Source: an alpha proteobacterium SCGC AAA536-G10
Lineage (GTDB): Bacteria; Pseudomonadota; Alphaproteobacteria; Puniceispirillales; Marisalimonadaceae
Assembly: GCA_000384615.1 (NCBI GenBank)
Contig: ARQU01000001.1
Coordinates: 242,245-306,244 of the forward strand
Length of the DNA: 64,000 nt
Direction of reading: 5' to 3'
Shown here: in pieces, positions 21,264 to 30,963 of the stretch
How positions within the stretch are numbered: position 1 is the first letter of the stretch
Layout of the letters: the number at the start of each line of letters is the position of its first letter
Notes under the pieces: model-generated
Database searches by the model: none
Told to the model about the DNA's origin: nothing
What the model saw: only the letters and a program-made list of their open reading frames with translations
Position numbers and translations under genes: made by a program

Positions 21264-21635
21264 TTATTTTTTAGATTTTGGTTTATTTTTATTTTCAACC
21301 ACTTTAATTTTTTCTTCACCTCTTACTTCAGAAATCATTTGTCTTGCCAATTCTACGGTTACACCTGAAGAAATTTCTACACTTACTGTTTCAGACCCAT
21401 CAACAGCTTTAGTAACAACTCCAAGAATTCCTCCTGCTGTTAGAACTTTGTTTCCCCTTTTTAAACTTTCAACCATTAATTTGTGTTGTTTAACTCTTTT
21501 TTGTTGAGGTCTTATTAACAAAAAATAAAATATTATAAAAATTAAAACAAATGGCAGAAGTCCTTGTAAAGAAAATCCTCCAGCTCCTCCAGCTGCAGAT
21601 TGAGCGAATGCACTTGAAATCATTGGTAACTCCAT
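21264..21635 (-). CDS. yajC: Sec translocon accessory protein YajC
   Basis: The 123-residue protein has one hydrophobic segment (LLPFVLIFIIFYFLLIRPQQK, cut short here; about residues 26-46) followed by the conserved KQHKLMVESLKRGNKV and TAGGILGVV elements and a basic tail. YajC forms a complex with SecDF at the inner membrane. It is the first gene of the yajC-secD-secF unit, divergent from the AAA ATPase gene 107 bp away. Confidence 0.95.
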   Translation of the reverse strand: MELPMISSAFAQSAAGGAGGFSLQGLLPFVLIFIIFYFLLIRPQQKRVKQHKLMVESLKRGNKVLTAGGILGVVTKAVDGSETVSVEISSGVTVELARQMISEVRGEEKIKVVENKNKPKSKK

Positions 21636-21742
21636 AAAAATCTAAAATTTAGTTACCAACTTATATAAAAAAAATCTAAGAAAGACCATAGATAAATTCC
21701 TAAAAATATATATATTACTACTTTAACGATTTAGGCTCTCAA

Positions 21743-22609
21743 ATGATTAATAACGATAATACAATTTTTTTATTAGAACGTATAGCAAACGCTTTGGATA
21801 GATTAGCACCACCAAAAAAAAATATAGATGGTTTAAACAAAAGTGAGGGATTTGTTTATGACTCAAAGTCAGGACTTATTAGACCGATAGAAGATATTAA
21901 TCGTATTCCAATTTCACTTCTTCAAGGCATTGAACCACAAAAAAAGTTGCTTCTTGATAACACATTAAATTTTTCTCAAAACTTAACAGCTAATAATGCG
22001 CTCTTATGGGGAGCAAGAGGAACCGGAAAATCTTCTTTGGTTAAAGCTGTACATGCAGAAATTTTATTAATGACAAAATCTACAAATTTAAAATTAGTTG
22101 AAATTCATCGTGAAGATATTTCTGAACTTCCAGAATTACTTTATCTATTATCGCAAAATAAAAATTTTAAATTTATCTTATTATGTGATGACTTATCATT
22201 TGATGCTGGAGAAAACACTTATAAAAGCCTTAAAGCTGCATTAGACGGCGGAATTGAAGGAAAGCCTAACAATGTAATTTTTTATGCAACATCTAATAGA
22301 AGACACTTAATGCCAAGAGATATGATGGAAAATGAAAAATCAACAGCTATTAATCCATCTGAGTCTGTAGAAGAAAAGGTTTCTTTATCAGACAGATTTG
22401 GATTATGGATAGGTTTTCATAACATGTCTCAAGATACATTTTTAGAAATAGTTTATGGATATTGTGACGAATTTAAAATATCAATCGACAAAAATATTTT
22501 AAAATTGGAGGCACTTGAATGGTCAATTACAAGAGGAGCCAGATCAGGAAGAGTTGCTTGGCAATTCATACAAGATTTAGCTGGAAGAAAAAAAATTAAA
22601 ATATATTAA
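21743..22609 (+). CDS. DUF815-family AAA ATPase
   Basis: The 288-residue protein has Walker A (GARGTGKSS, about residues 91-99), Walker B (LLCDDLSF) and a sensor region IFYATSNRRHLMPRDM, the hallmark of the DUF815 family of AAA-type ATPases. The family is widespread in alphaproteobacteria next to yajC or the M23 peptidase gene, as here, but its cellular role is not established. The C-terminal 4 bp overlap the end of the convergent peptidase gene. Confidence 0.9.
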   Translation: MINNDNTIFLLERIANALDRLAPPKKNIDGLNKSEGFVYDSKSGLIRPIEDINRIPISLLQGIEPQKKLLLDNTLNFSQNLTANNALLWGARGTGKSSLVKAVHAEILLMTKSTNLKLVEIHREDISELPELLYLLSQNKNFKFILLCDDLSFDAGENTYKSLKAALDGGIEGKPNNVIFYATSNRRHLMPRDMMENEKSTAINPSESVEEKVSLSDRFGLWIGFHNMSQDTFLEIVYGYCDEFKISIDKNILKLEALEWSITRGARSGRVAWQFIQDLAGRKKIKIY

Positions 22610-23514
22610 TTTAGATAATTTACTGGATTAATAGGAGTTCTGTTGTATCTTAATTGGAAATGAAATAACCCATTGTCTGAGGAAGTATAGGCTATAACTT
22701 CACCTTTTTTAATTGTGTCACCTTGTTTTACGTTATATTTACCTAAATTTGAATACGCTGATAACCAACCATTTTTATGCTTAACAAGAATAAGATTCCC
22801 AAATTTTTTAATTTGGGATCCAATAAAAGCAATTTTTCCATCGTACGTAGAATGAATTGGTCTATTTTCACCTAATTTTATATCAATTCCATCATAATGT
22901 TGTCCCTTGCCAAATTTACCAAAACTTTTAGTAACAGTACCTTTTGCAGGCCAAATAAATTTAGGTGAATTTTTAATTAAGTTTTTATTATTTTTATTAG
23001 ATTTAGAAACTACTAATTTAGATCCATAAACTTTTTCATTAACTATTAAGTCAACAACAGAATAGTCTCTTATTTTTGGAATTAAAATTTTGTTGCCCAC
23101 TATTAATTTATATGGTTTTTTCAGTTTATTAAGTATAATAATATCTGATTTATTAACTGCGAATCTTAAAGAAATTTTGTCAAGAGTGTCATCATTCTTT
23201 ATTACGTATAGGTTTTTATTTCTTAAAAATAAAATTTGGTTAAACTTTAAATTATAGGGCTTTGAAAGCTTATTATCCTCAATAATATCTTTTGGAATAA
23301 CATTATATTTATTTGCAATGCTATAAATTGTTTCATTTTCTTTTACCATTATCATACCATTTAAAGGTATGTTGTTTTTAATAAATTCTTCATATTTATT
23401 GAAAACTAAAGCTTTAGTCTCAGGCGCATAGTCATTTTTTATACCTTCAACCAAGTTATTTGTTTGGCAACCAAACATAAAAAAAGCTATTATAATTAAA
23501 TGAAGTTTTAACAA
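22606..23514 (-). CDS. LysM-M23 family lipoprotein, NlpD/EnvC-like
   Basis: The protein (302 residues from TTG at 23514) begins with a lipoprotein signal ending FMFGC-QTN, so it is probably outer-membrane anchored. Two LysM peptidoglycan-binding motifs follow (MVKENETIYSIANKY..., and YVIKNDDTLDKISLRF...), then a C-terminal M23 domain with GQHYDGIDIKLG and LVKHKNGWLSAYSNL. The metal ligands of active M23 enzymes (HxxxD, HxH) are partly changed: HYDGID keeps H and D, and the last motif reads LFHFQLRY. It may therefore activate amidases as NlpD does. An upstream ATG at 23538 would add eight residues; the TTG has the better ribosome site (GGAG, 8 nt away). Confidence 0.85.
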   Translation of the reverse strand: MLKLHLIIIAFFMFGCQTNNLVEGIKNDYAPETKALVFNKYEEFIKNNIPLNGMIMVKENETIYSIANKYNVIPKDIIEDNKLSKPYNLKFNQILFLRNKNLYVIKNDDTLDKISLRFAVNKSDIIILNKLKKPYKLIVGNKILIPKIRDYSVVDLIVNEKVYGSKLVVSKSNKNNKNLIKNSPKFIWPAKGTVTKSFGKFGKGQHYDGIDIKLGENRPIHSTYDGKIAFIGSQIKKFGNLILVKHKNGWLSAYSNLGKYNVKQGDTIKKGEVIAYTSSDNGLFHFQLRYNRTPINPVNYLN

Positions 23515-23564
23515 TTTTAATTCTCCATAGTAAATCATTAATGTTTCAAAAAATTAAAAGTTAT

Positions 23565-24209
23565 TCAATCTTTTTCAGTAATTAATGGTACAAAACTAAC
23601 TTTACCTAAATCTTCCCAAACGTCGTCATTTCTGTCATTTCCTATTGTAATTTTCTTTAGTCTTTGATGAGTATTTGTTTTGCCTATTGGTACAACACAT
23701 GAACCATTAATTCTAATTTGATTTAATAATCTATCATCTATTTTTTTTACTGCACATGTTATTATCATGTGATCAAAAGGTGCTAATTTTGGCCAGCCTA
23801 AAAAACCATCTCCATATTCAGATATAATATTCGTTAATTTAAGCTTTTTAAAACAACTTTGAGCATTAACAAGTAGTGGCTTTATTCTCTCTATAGAATA
23901 AACCCTTCTAGATAAAAGAGATAAAATTGAAGTTTGATAACCAGAACCGGTACCTATTTCTAAAATCACTTCGTTACCCTTTAGTGATAAAGCCTCAGTC
24001 ATAAGTGCAACAATATAAGGTTGACTAATTGTTTGCTCAAAACCAATGGGTAAAGGGTTATTTTCATAAGCATATGATTGAAATGTAGATGGCAAAAAGA
24101 TTTCTCTTGGAATTTTCTCTATGGCTGAAAGAACATCATTAGATGAAATGCCCATTGATCTCAAATCCATTATAAGATTAGCCTTTTGAATAGAGGTTTC
24201 ATATAACAT
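23565..24209 (-). CDS. pcm: Protein-L-isoaspartate O-methyltransferase
   Basis: Pcm methylates isoaspartyl residues so damaged proteins can be repaired. The 214-residue protein shows the family's N-terminal region (IPREIFLP), TISQPYIVALMTEAL and the SAM-binding motif VLEIGTGSGYQTSILS. It directly follows surE (no spacer) and precedes the LysM-M23 gene, the conserved surE-pcm-nlpD order. Confidence 0.96.
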   Translation of the reverse strand: MLYETSIQKANLIMDLRSMGISSNDVLSAIEKIPREIFLPSTFQSYAYENNPLPIGFEQTISQPYIVALMTEALSLKGNEVILEIGTGSGYQTSILSLLSRRVYSIERIKPLLVNAQSCFKKLKLTNIISEYGDGFLGWPKLAPFDHMIITCAVKKIDDRLLNQIRINGSCVVPIGKTNTHQRLKKITIGNDRNDDVWEDLGKVSFVPLITEKD

Positions 24210-24968
24210 CTAAGAGATCTTCAAATTATTTATTATTAAATAATTAGTCAAATTTAATAATAATGGAGTAATTGAAATTTTATTTTTTTTCAAAGTTTCT
24301 AAATCTGAATTTAACAAGCACTCATTGTGATTTATCATTCTTCCGATGCTGAAAGAATTATTATCTTCACTAAAAATAATTTCATCTGCCTTTTTTTGGG
24401 ATGCTAACTCAGTAAACAAATAATCTTTATTTTTTATAATTTCTGAAAAAATAAATGGAAAATTAACGTTATAAAATTTTGGATGACCTACTTTTAAATC
24501 AAGTATATAATTTATAACATTATAAGCATTGTTTTTAGAATTCTTATAGGAATAGATATCATTATCTCCACCAAATTGACTTAACGCAATAGAGTTAATT
24601 CCTCTTACTGCGCCTTCCCATGCAGCAGCTACAGTACCTGAATAAGACACCTCATCACCAATATTACTACCTGCATTAATGCCACTTAAAATTAGATCAG
24701 GTTTATCTGACTTAAAAATATGATTTAAAGCAAAAATCATACAATCTGTAGGTGTTCCATCTACAATCCAATTATAATTGGATATTTTTTTATAGTTGAT
24801 ATTATTTCTAATAGTTATAGATTTAGATTTGGCAGACTGATTTTTTTTAGGAGAAATCACATATACATTTTTCCCAAGCTTTTCTGCAATTTCTAATAAT
24901 ATTTTTATACCAATAGCATCATAACCATCATCATTTGTTATAAGAATATTGTTTAATTTTTTATTCAT
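24210..24968 (-). CDS. surE: 5'-nucleotidase SurE
   Basis: SurE dephosphorylates nucleoside monophosphates and is linked to stationary-phase survival. The 252-residue protein has the metal-binding NDDGYDAIGI near the N-terminus, PKKNQSAKSKSIT, GTPTDCMIFALN and LSGINAGSNIGDEVSYSGTV, all diagnostic. It follows serS by 5 bp. Confidence 0.97.
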   Translation of the reverse strand: MNKKLNNILITNDDGYDAIGIKILLEIAEKLGKNVYVISPKKNQSAKSKSITIRNNINYKKISNYNWIVDGTPTDCMIFALNHIFKSDKPDLILSGINAGSNIGDEVSYSGTVAAAWEGAVRGINSIALSQFGGDNDIYSYKNSKNNAYNVINYILDLKVGHPKFYNVNFPFIFSEIIKNKDYLFTELASQKKADEIIFSEDNNSFSIGRMINHNECLLNSDLETLKKNKISITPLLLNLTNYLIINNLKIS

Positions 24969-24973
24969 GTATT

Positions 24974-26263
24974 TCAGTTTGGAATGTCAATCTTCTGTGT
25001 CCCTTTCATATAAGGTACTAACACATCAGGTATTAAAACAGATCCATCTATCTGTTGATAATTTTCTAATATAGCTATTATTGTTCTGCCTACAGCAAGT
25101 CCAGAGCCATTTAAAGTATGTAAAAAATCAGTTTTATTAGTTTCTTTATCCTTAAATTTTGCATTCATTCTTCTGGCTTGAAAATCTCCACAATTAGAGC
25201 AAGAAGATATTTCTCTGTAGGCACCCTTACCTTTATTTTGACCAGGTAACCAAACTTCTAAATCATATGTCTTTTTTGCAGAAAAACCTATATCTCCAGA
25301 ACATAATTTCATTACTCTGTAAGGTAATTTTAATTTTTGGAGAATAGTTTCTGCACATATAACTAAACGATCTAATTCCTTGTTAGATTCTAAAGGATTA
25401 GTTATAAAAACCATTTCAACTTTAGAAAATTGATGCTGTCTTATCATTCCTCTTGTGTCTGCCCCAGCCGCACCTGCTTCTGATCTAAAACAAGGGGTAT
25501 TAGCAACAAATCTTAAGGGCAATATTTTTTTATCAACTATTTCATTACTTACAATATTAGTTAATGGAACCTCAGCTGTAGGTATTAACCATCTATTATC
25601 TGTTGTGTTAAAAAGGTCTTCCGAAAACTTTGGGAGCTGTCCAGTACCAAACAAAGCATCTTCTCTGACAATATAAGGAGGAGAAACTTCTTCAAAATCA
25701 AACTCGCTTAAATGAGTATCCAGCATAAAAGACGAAAGTGCCCTCTCCAGTAAAGCTAACTGACCTCTCAACAAAACAAACCTCGAACCAGAGATTTTTA
25801 CACCTGTCTTAAAATCAAGTTCGTTTAATATTTCACCAATCTCTACATGATCCCTCGGTTTAAAGGAGAATTCAGGCTTATTCCCCCAATCTTTAACGAA
25901 TTCATTTTGAAATTCAGTTTCACCATCCGGAACATCTTCATCTAAATAATTAGGCAGTTCTTTCAAAATATCATTTAAGTCTATTGATAATTTTTTAATT
26001 TTATCGTCTAATTCACTTAAATCAGATCTATAATTTTCTAAATTTAATTTTAAACTTGATACATCTGAACCTATTGATAATAACTTTCCAATTTCCTTAG
26101 AAGCAATATTTCTTTTTTGCTGTATCGTTTGAATTTCTGTTTGATAACCTCGTATTGAGGTATCAATTTCAAGAATGAACGAAGATTTTATATTTAAACC
26201 TCTTCTCCTCATTAGTTTTTCAAATTCTTCAGGATAACTTCTTATAAATTTAATATCATGCAT
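24974..26263 (-). CDS. serS: Seryl-tRNA synthetase
   Basis: The 429-residue class II synthetase starts with MHDIKFIRSYPEEFEKLMRR, has the N-terminal antiparallel coiled coil that grips the tRNA-Ser long arm (about residues 30-105), and motif 2 (FRSEAGAAGADTRGMIRQHQF, shortened) and motif 3 (GSGLAVGRTIIAILENYQ). CSNCGDFQARRMNAKF is a further signature. It lies between tatC and surE. Confidence 0.98.
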   Translation of the reverse strand: MHDIKFIRSYPEEFEKLMRRRGLNIKSSFILEIDTSIRGYQTEIQTIQQKRNIASKEIGKLLSIGSDVSSLKLNLENYRSDLSELDDKIKKLSIDLNDILKELPNYLDEDVPDGETEFQNEFVKDWGNKPEFSFKPRDHVEIGEILNELDFKTGVKISGSRFVLLRGQLALLERALSSFMLDTHLSEFDFEEVSPPYIVREDALFGTGQLPKFSEDLFNTTDNRWLIPTAEVPLTNIVSNEIVDKKILPLRFVANTPCFRSEAGAAGADTRGMIRQHQFSKVEMVFITNPLESNKELDRLVICAETILQKLKLPYRVMKLCSGDIGFSAKKTYDLEVWLPGQNKGKGAYREISSCSNCGDFQARRMNAKFKDKETNKTDFLHTLNGSGLAVGRTIIAILENYQQIDGSVLIPDVLVPYMKGTQKIDIPN

Positions 26264-26280
26264 AATATTTCTCGTTTAAT

Positions 26281-27057
26281 TCAATTGGTACTTAGAAATT
26301 TTGAAAATATTATAGAAATTTCGTATAAAGCAATTATAGGTAAAGCGAGCAAAATTTGTGAGATAACATCAGGAGGTGTTAAAATTGCAGCAATCACAAA
26401 AGCTGTTAAAATTGCATATTTTCTCTTACTAGCCAAATCTTCTGGAGTAATTATGCCAGTCTTAACAAGTAATAACAATATAACGGGTAATTCAAAACAT
26501 AATCCAAAAGCAAAAATTAATTTCATTATTAAAGACAAATATTCAGATATCCTGGGCTCTAATTCAATAGGTAATGAACCATCAATACTGCTTACTTGGA
26601 ATGAAAGGAAAAAATTCCAGGCAAGTGGAATTACAATATAATATACCATAGCTGCACCTGCTATAAAAAGGATTGGAGTAGCAAGCAAGAAAGGAAGAAA
26701 AGCTTTTTTTTCATTTTTGTATAAACCTGGAGCTACAAAACGCCATACTTGTATTAAAAAGATTGGTAACGAAACACATATAGATATAAAAAAAGCAACT
26801 TTAACCTGAGTAAAAAAACCTTCATGTAATGCTGTATAAATCATCCTACCACCGTTTTCTAATATTTGCGATGCTAGAGGAGCTTGCAGAAAATTATAAA
26901 CAATATCAGCTAAATTTTGATTGTCGCTTGTAAATTTTATAAAGCACAAAAAAAATAGGAATAAAAAAGCACAAAAAGAAACTAAAAGCCTATTTCTTAA
27001 TTCAATTAAGTGATCTAATAGTGTCATATTATGTTCTGATTTTTTTACTTTTGCCAT
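26281..27057 (-). CDS. tatC: Sec-independent protein translocase TatC
   Basis: The 258-residue protein has the TatC start signature (MTLLDHLIELRNRLLVS), six hydrophobic segments and conserved FFTQVKVAFFISICVSLP and FGLCFELPV. TatC is the receptor for twin-arginine signal peptides. It is the third gene of tatA-tatB-tatC, 16 bp after tatB. Confidence 0.97.
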   Translation of the reverse strand: MAKVKKSEHNMTLLDHLIELRNRLLVSFCAFLFLFFLCFIKFTSDNQNLADIVYNFLQAPLASQILENGGRMIYTALHEGFFTQVKVAFFISICVSLPIFLIQVWRFVAPGLYKNEKKAFLPFLLATPILFIAGAAMVYYIVIPLAWNFFLSFQVSSIDGSLPIELEPRISEYLSLIMKLIFAFGLCFELPVILLLLVKTGIITPEDLASKRKYAILTAFVIAAILTPPDVISQILLALPIIALYEISIIFSKFLSTN

Positions 27058-27073
27058 AGTAAATTCTTAAATA

Positions 27074-27436
27074 TTATTTTTTGATAATTTTAGAAGTTTT
27101 GTTTTGCTTAAGTGATGAATTTTGAGAGTTTTTAATTTCATTAACATCATCCTTCAAAGATTTTACATTTATATCATTTTGAAAATCCTTGATATCATTT
27201 ATTTCAGAATCAATAATAGAATTATTTTCTATTTTACTAACTTCCTTTCTTAGGTCTGAGATCTCAGATTCGTTAGCTAAATCATCAATTCCAGAATGAA
27301 ATTGAGAAGCCATTGTTTTTATTTTTCTAACAAAAGTAGTAATTGATCTTAACACTTTTGGTAAATCTTTAGGTCCAACTACAATAAGTAATACGAAAGA
27401 AATTAAAAGAAATTCTGGAAAACCAATATCTAGCAT
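27074..27436 (-). CDS. tatB: Sec-independent protein translocase TatB
   Basis: The 120-residue protein begins with MLDIGFPEFLLISFVLLIVVGPKDLPK (given partly), the short hydrophobic helix with the conserved glutamate and GP hinge of TatB, followed by an amphipathic helix and a charged tail (about residues 50-120). It lies between tatA and tatC. Confidence 0.93.
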   Translation of the reverse strand: MLDIGFPEFLLISFVLLIVVGPKDLPKVLRSITTFVRKIKTMASQFHSGIDDLANESEISDLRKEVSKIENNSIIDSEINDIKDFQNDINVKSLKDDVNEIKNSQNSSLKQNKTSKIIKK

Positions 27437-27456
27437 TTAGAACTTTCTGAAAAATG

Positions 27457-27708
27457 TTAAGATTTCTTTTTAACAGTTTGTTTCTTTTTTGCTGATTTTT
27501 TAACTGTTTTCTTTTTTGGGGTAGCTTTCTGTTCAGAAATAACCTCAACTTCCTCTTCATTACCTTTATTAGATTTAACTTGATCTTTGAAGTTCTTTAG
27601 ACCTTTTCCAAAATCTCCCATTATGCTAGATAATTTACCTTTCCCACCAAATAGGATAAGGACAACTATCAAGACGATAATCCAATGCCAAATACTAAAT
27701 GCACCCAT
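27457..27708 (-). CDS. tatA: Sec-independent protein translocase TatA
   Basis: The 83-residue protein has the TatA N-terminal helix ([20 protein letters not shown]), the FG hinge and amphipathic helix [11 protein letters not shown], then a lysine-rich tail. It polymerises to form the Tat pore. First gene of the tat operon. Confidence 0.95.
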   Translation of the reverse strand: MGAFSIWHWIIVLIVVLILFGGKGKLSSIMGDFGKGLKNFKDQVKSNKGNEEEVEVISEQKATPKKKTVKKSAKKKQTVKKKS

Positions 27709-27791
27709 AATATTTACTCCTAAAATTATAAATTACTTATAACTTATTTGATATTATATGTAATTTTTATTTTTTTATATATTAAAAATAA

Positions 27792-28868
27792 TTATTGCTG
27801 AAAAACAAATATTTGTGAAGGATCAATAGAAACAAGAACTTTTTCATTAATGTTAAAAAAATTTAATCCTGGAATTTTAGCATGAACATGAAAATTTGTT
27901 TGGTTAACCTTTAAAGACAAATGAACTAATGTTGAACCTGCCAATAATCTTGCTTCCATTACATAACCAAAATAGGGTGAAGTAACAAATTCAGTTTGTT
28001 TGCCCTTCATTAGATTTAATTTATTTTCTGCAAAAACATTAATTGCTTCATTTCTTATAACAATCTTTACCTTTTTTTTATTGAATTTATTTGAGCATTT
28101 AAAAGTACCTAAAACAGTATTTACAGATCCATCCTCAACTATTCCTTCAAAAACATTAATCTCTCCAAAAAACTCTGCAATGAAAGCAGATTTAGGACGC
28201 AAATATAGGTCTATAGGACTTCCAAACTGTTCAATAGAACCATTATTTAAAATACCAATTTTATCTGACATAAACATCGCTTCTTCAGGGTCATGAGTTA
28301 CAAGTAAAGCAGAAATATTATACTCTCTTAGTATGTGTAACATTTGGTCCCTAATTTTCTCTTTCAACCTTGAATCAAGATTTGAATAAGGCTCGTCTAA
28401 GAAAATAATTTTTGGATCACTCGCCATGGCTCTAACCAGAGCTACTTGCTGTTGTTGCCCTCCTGATAATTCATGTGGGTATTTTTCTGACAAATTTGAA
28501 ATATTAATTTCATTCATTAAGCTTTGTATTTTATTTTTCTGTCTTTCTATTTCAATTGATTTCATTCCAAAAAAAATATTCTGTAATATTGTTAAATGTG
28601 GGAATAGAGCGCAGTCTTGAAAAACATAACCAACATCTCTATTTTCTGAATTAAGATGAATATTAGGAGATGATACAATTTCGTTATTTAATTTAATCTC
28701 GCCATTCTGAAGTTTTTCAATACCACTTGCTAATTTAAGCAAGGTGGTTTTACCGCATCCAGATGGTCCTAATAAAGAAACTACTTCACCTGATTCAAGC
28801 TTCATCGAGAAATCATTCAAAATTTTTTGATTATTATATGAGTGAGATATATTTAAAAATTCTAACAA
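27792..28868 (-). CDS. ABC transporter ATP-binding protein, FbpC/PotA-like, without adjacent partners
   Basis: The 358-residue protein has Walker A GPSGCGKTT (about residues 34-42), VFQDCALFPHL, signature LSGGQQQQVALVRA, Walker B IIFLDEP, switch histidine LVTHDPEEA, and a C-terminal TOBE-like region (about 240-358). These fit the CUT-type importers for ferric iron, spermidine or thiamine. No permease or binding protein is adjacent: it lies between scpB and tatA. It could serve a transporter encoded elsewhere. The iron assignment is only by resemblance to FbpC. Confidence 0.85.
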   Translation of the reverse strand: MLEFLNISHSYNNQKILNDFSMKLESGEVVSLLGPSGCGKTTLLKLASGIEKLQNGEIKLNNEIVSSPNIHLNSENRDVGYVFQDCALFPHLTILQNIFFGMKSIEIERQKNKIQSLMNEINISNLSEKYPHELSGGQQQQVALVRAMASDPKIIFLDEPYSNLDSRLKEKIRDQMLHILREYNISALLVTHDPEEAMFMSDKIGILNNGSIEQFGSPIDLYLRPKSAFIAEFFGEINVFEGIVEDGSVNTVLGTFKCSNKFNKKKVKIVIRNEAINVFAENKLNLMKGKQTEFVTSPYFGYVMEARLLAGSTLVHLSLKVNQTNFHVHAKIPGLNFFNINEKVLVSIDPSQIFVFQQ

Positions 28869-28903
28869 AAAAAACCTAATATTAAAAAAAGTTGAATGAG
28901 TAT

Positions 28904-29491
28904 TTAATCTATTGTTTGATCACCAAAAATTATTTTATTTTTATCAAGAAGCCCAGAACTTTTTAAATCTTCAATTCCAGGAAGTTCATTGATTTCTTTT
29001 AAACCAAAATGATCTAAAAAATTATTAGATGTTTTCCAAGTTAGAGGATTACCAGGCGTCGCTCTTCTTTGGCCAGGTTTTATCCAACCTAATTCTAATA
29101 ACAGATCTATAGTACCTCTACTTAGAGAAACACCCCTTATATTTTCTATTTCTGATCGAGTAATTGGTTGATGATAAGCAATAATTGCCAAGGTTTCAGT
29201 CGCTGCTCTAGATAAAGGTTTAGGAACTATTCTTTCTATGTTCAAATATTCTGAGACTTCGGAGGATGTCCTAAAAGCATAAGAGTTACTTATTGTATAT
29301 AAATTTACTCCACTAGACATATATTTTTTTTCTAAAGCAATTAGAATTTTATCAAGTTGTTTATCGTCAGTAATTAATTTTTGTAATTCTGAATATGAAA
29401 TAGGTTCAGCTGAAGAAAAAATCAAAGCTTCAACAATCTTTTGGTTTAGACCAAAATCAATATTTTTATAATTTTTATTTAAATTTTTCAT
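28904..29491 (-). CDS. scpB: Segregation and condensation protein B
   Basis: The 195-residue protein has two winged-helix domains and the family motifs EALIFSSAEPIS, AATETLAIIAYHQPITRSEIE and RGTIDLLLELGWI. ScpB dimers bind ScpA and regulate the SMC condensin that compacts the chromosome. It follows scpA by 43 bp. Confidence 0.95.
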   Translation of the reverse strand: MKNLNKNYKNIDFGLNQKIVEALIFSSAEPISYSELQKLITDDKQLDKILIALEKKYMSSGVNLYTISNSYAFRTSSEVSEYLNIERIVPKPLSRAATETLAIIAYHQPITRSEIENIRGVSLSRGTIDLLLELGWIKPGQRRATPGNPLTWKTSNNFLDHFGLKEINELPGIEDLKSSGLLDKNKIIFGDQTID

Positions 29492-29534
29492 AAATTCACC
29501 AAATCATGTGTTAAATATTATTAGGAAGTATATT

Positions 29535-30287
29535 TCATTTTTTATTAAAACTTATTAAAATTTTGTCATTAAAATTATCCTGTCTTAAGGATATATCACC
29601 CTCTTTTACAAGTTCCAAAGATGCTACAAAATGTGAAGCTAAAGCAGATTTTATCTCAAGCTTATCTTTTATATTTCTTGGAATAAATTCTAGTAGATTT
29701 ATCCAACCATTAGATGTTTTAACAAAACTCTTTAGTCTATTTATAGCATCCTCAACAGAATAAAATTTTGTTTCAGCAATTGTTATTGATTTATTATTAT
29801 CTTTTGTAATAATTTTTCCATAAGTTTTGATTAAATCATATAAACTTAACTCATAGTTTACCTTATTATTGTTATTGAAAAACTCTGGATCACCTCTTTT
29901 AAAAAAATGCGTTCCTAATTGATGCTTTTTTAAAAGAAGTTCTGATACTTTTTGAATACCTTCTAATCTCTTTATTTGGAATTCCAATAACTCGGACATT
30001 TCTTCAGCAGTATACGAGCTTTCAATTTTATCATCAGGTAATAAAAGTTTGGATTTTAAAAAAGCAAGCCAAGCTCCCATTACCAAGTATTCAGCTGCGA
30101 TATCAATATCCTTTTTTATAGAGTGATCTAAGAATTCTAAATATTGTTCTGCTAATTTAAGTATTGATAATTTAGTTAAATCAATTTTATGATCTCTAGC
30201 CAAACTCAAAAGTAAATCAATTGGTCCTTCAAATCCATCTAAACTCAGGCTGAATACATCTATTTTAGGATTAATTAATTCTGACAT
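29535..30287 (-). CDS. scpA: Segregation and condensation protein A (kleisin)
   Basis: The 250-residue protein has the ScpA N-terminal signature FEGPIDLLLSLARDHKIDL and the block EYLVMGAWLAFLKSKLLLP, with a short C-terminal winged helix. It bridges SMC heads and binds ScpB. Seven bp separate it from the SPOR gene upstream. Confidence 0.96.
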   Translation of the reverse strand: MSELINPKIDVFSLSLDGFEGPIDLLLSLARDHKIDLTKLSILKLAEQYLEFLDHSIKKDIDIAAEYLVMGAWLAFLKSKLLLPDDKIESSYTAEEMSELLEFQIKRLEGIQKVSELLLKKHQLGTHFFKRGDPEFFNNNNKVNYELSLYDLIKTYGKIITKDNNKSITIAETKFYSVEDAINRLKSFVKTSNGWINLLEFIPRNIKDKLEIKSALASHFVASLELVKEGDISLRQDNFNDKILISFNKK

Positions 30288-30294
30288 ATTTCGC

Positions 30295-30963
30295 TCATTT
30301 ATTTACTTGTAAAATACAAACAATATTTTGTTTTTTAAACTTGCTACATAAGTCAAGACCATTAACTTTAGTTAAAGGAGAAGTCCAAACTCTATGAAAA
30401 ACAACTTTGTCATTGTTAGTATATGAATAAATTTCTAACTTGATATTGGACAATAAATTAACATGTTTTTTATTCATGCTATTTTTAGCAAGCTGTGCCT
30501 TATCTAAATTTCTAAATGAACCAAACTGCACTCTATACAATCCAAGTTCTTTTTTTGATTTTTCTATAATTTTACTAGAACTTTGGACTTTTATCTTATT
30601 GTATGGAATTTCATTGTTTTTAGATTTTTTTATTTTTTCTGTTTTTTTAACAACCTTTTCTTCACTAACATCTAAAGGCAAAAGTTCAGGTTCAGCAGGA
30701 ATTGGTCTTAATTTCTCATCGGTGATTAGAGCTTTTTTGTTGTTCAATATTTCTATATCAAGATTAGATACTTTTTTCCCGCCAACATCTTTAGGAATAG
30801 TAAAGATATCTTTACTATCAGGACCTAAAACTATCAATTCTTTCTCATTGTTTTCTTCGAAAATTATTTTTAACGCAAACAAACTTAATGAGAAAAAAAC
30901 TCCCGTACTTAAAAATAAAATTATAGAAATTTTTAAGTGTTTTTTCATCATTTTACATTTCAA
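30295..30963 (-). CDS. SPOR-domain membrane protein
   Basis: The 222-residue protein has one N-terminal membrane anchor (about residues 8-30), a lysine-rich low-complexity middle, and a C-terminal SPOR domain (about 140-220: GLYRVQFGSFRNLDKAQLA ... FHRVWTSPLT). SPOR domains bind denuded peptidoglycan at the division site, so a role at the septum is likely. Its start overlaps the end of argS by 11 bp (or abuts it if a later ATG at ~30951 is used). The argS-SPOR-scpA order is typical for the class. Confidence 0.87.
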   Translation of the reverse strand: MKCKMMKKHLKISIILFLSTGVFFSLSLFALKIIFEENNEKELIVLGPDSKDIFTIPKDVGGKKVSNLDIEILNNKKALITDEKLRPIPAEPELLPLDVSEEKVVKKTEKIKKSKNNEIPYNKIKVQSSSKIIEKSKKELGLYRVQFGSFRNLDKAQLAKNSMNKKHVNLLSNIKLEIYSYTNNDKVVFHRVWTSPLTKVNGLDLCSKFKKQNIVCILQVNK

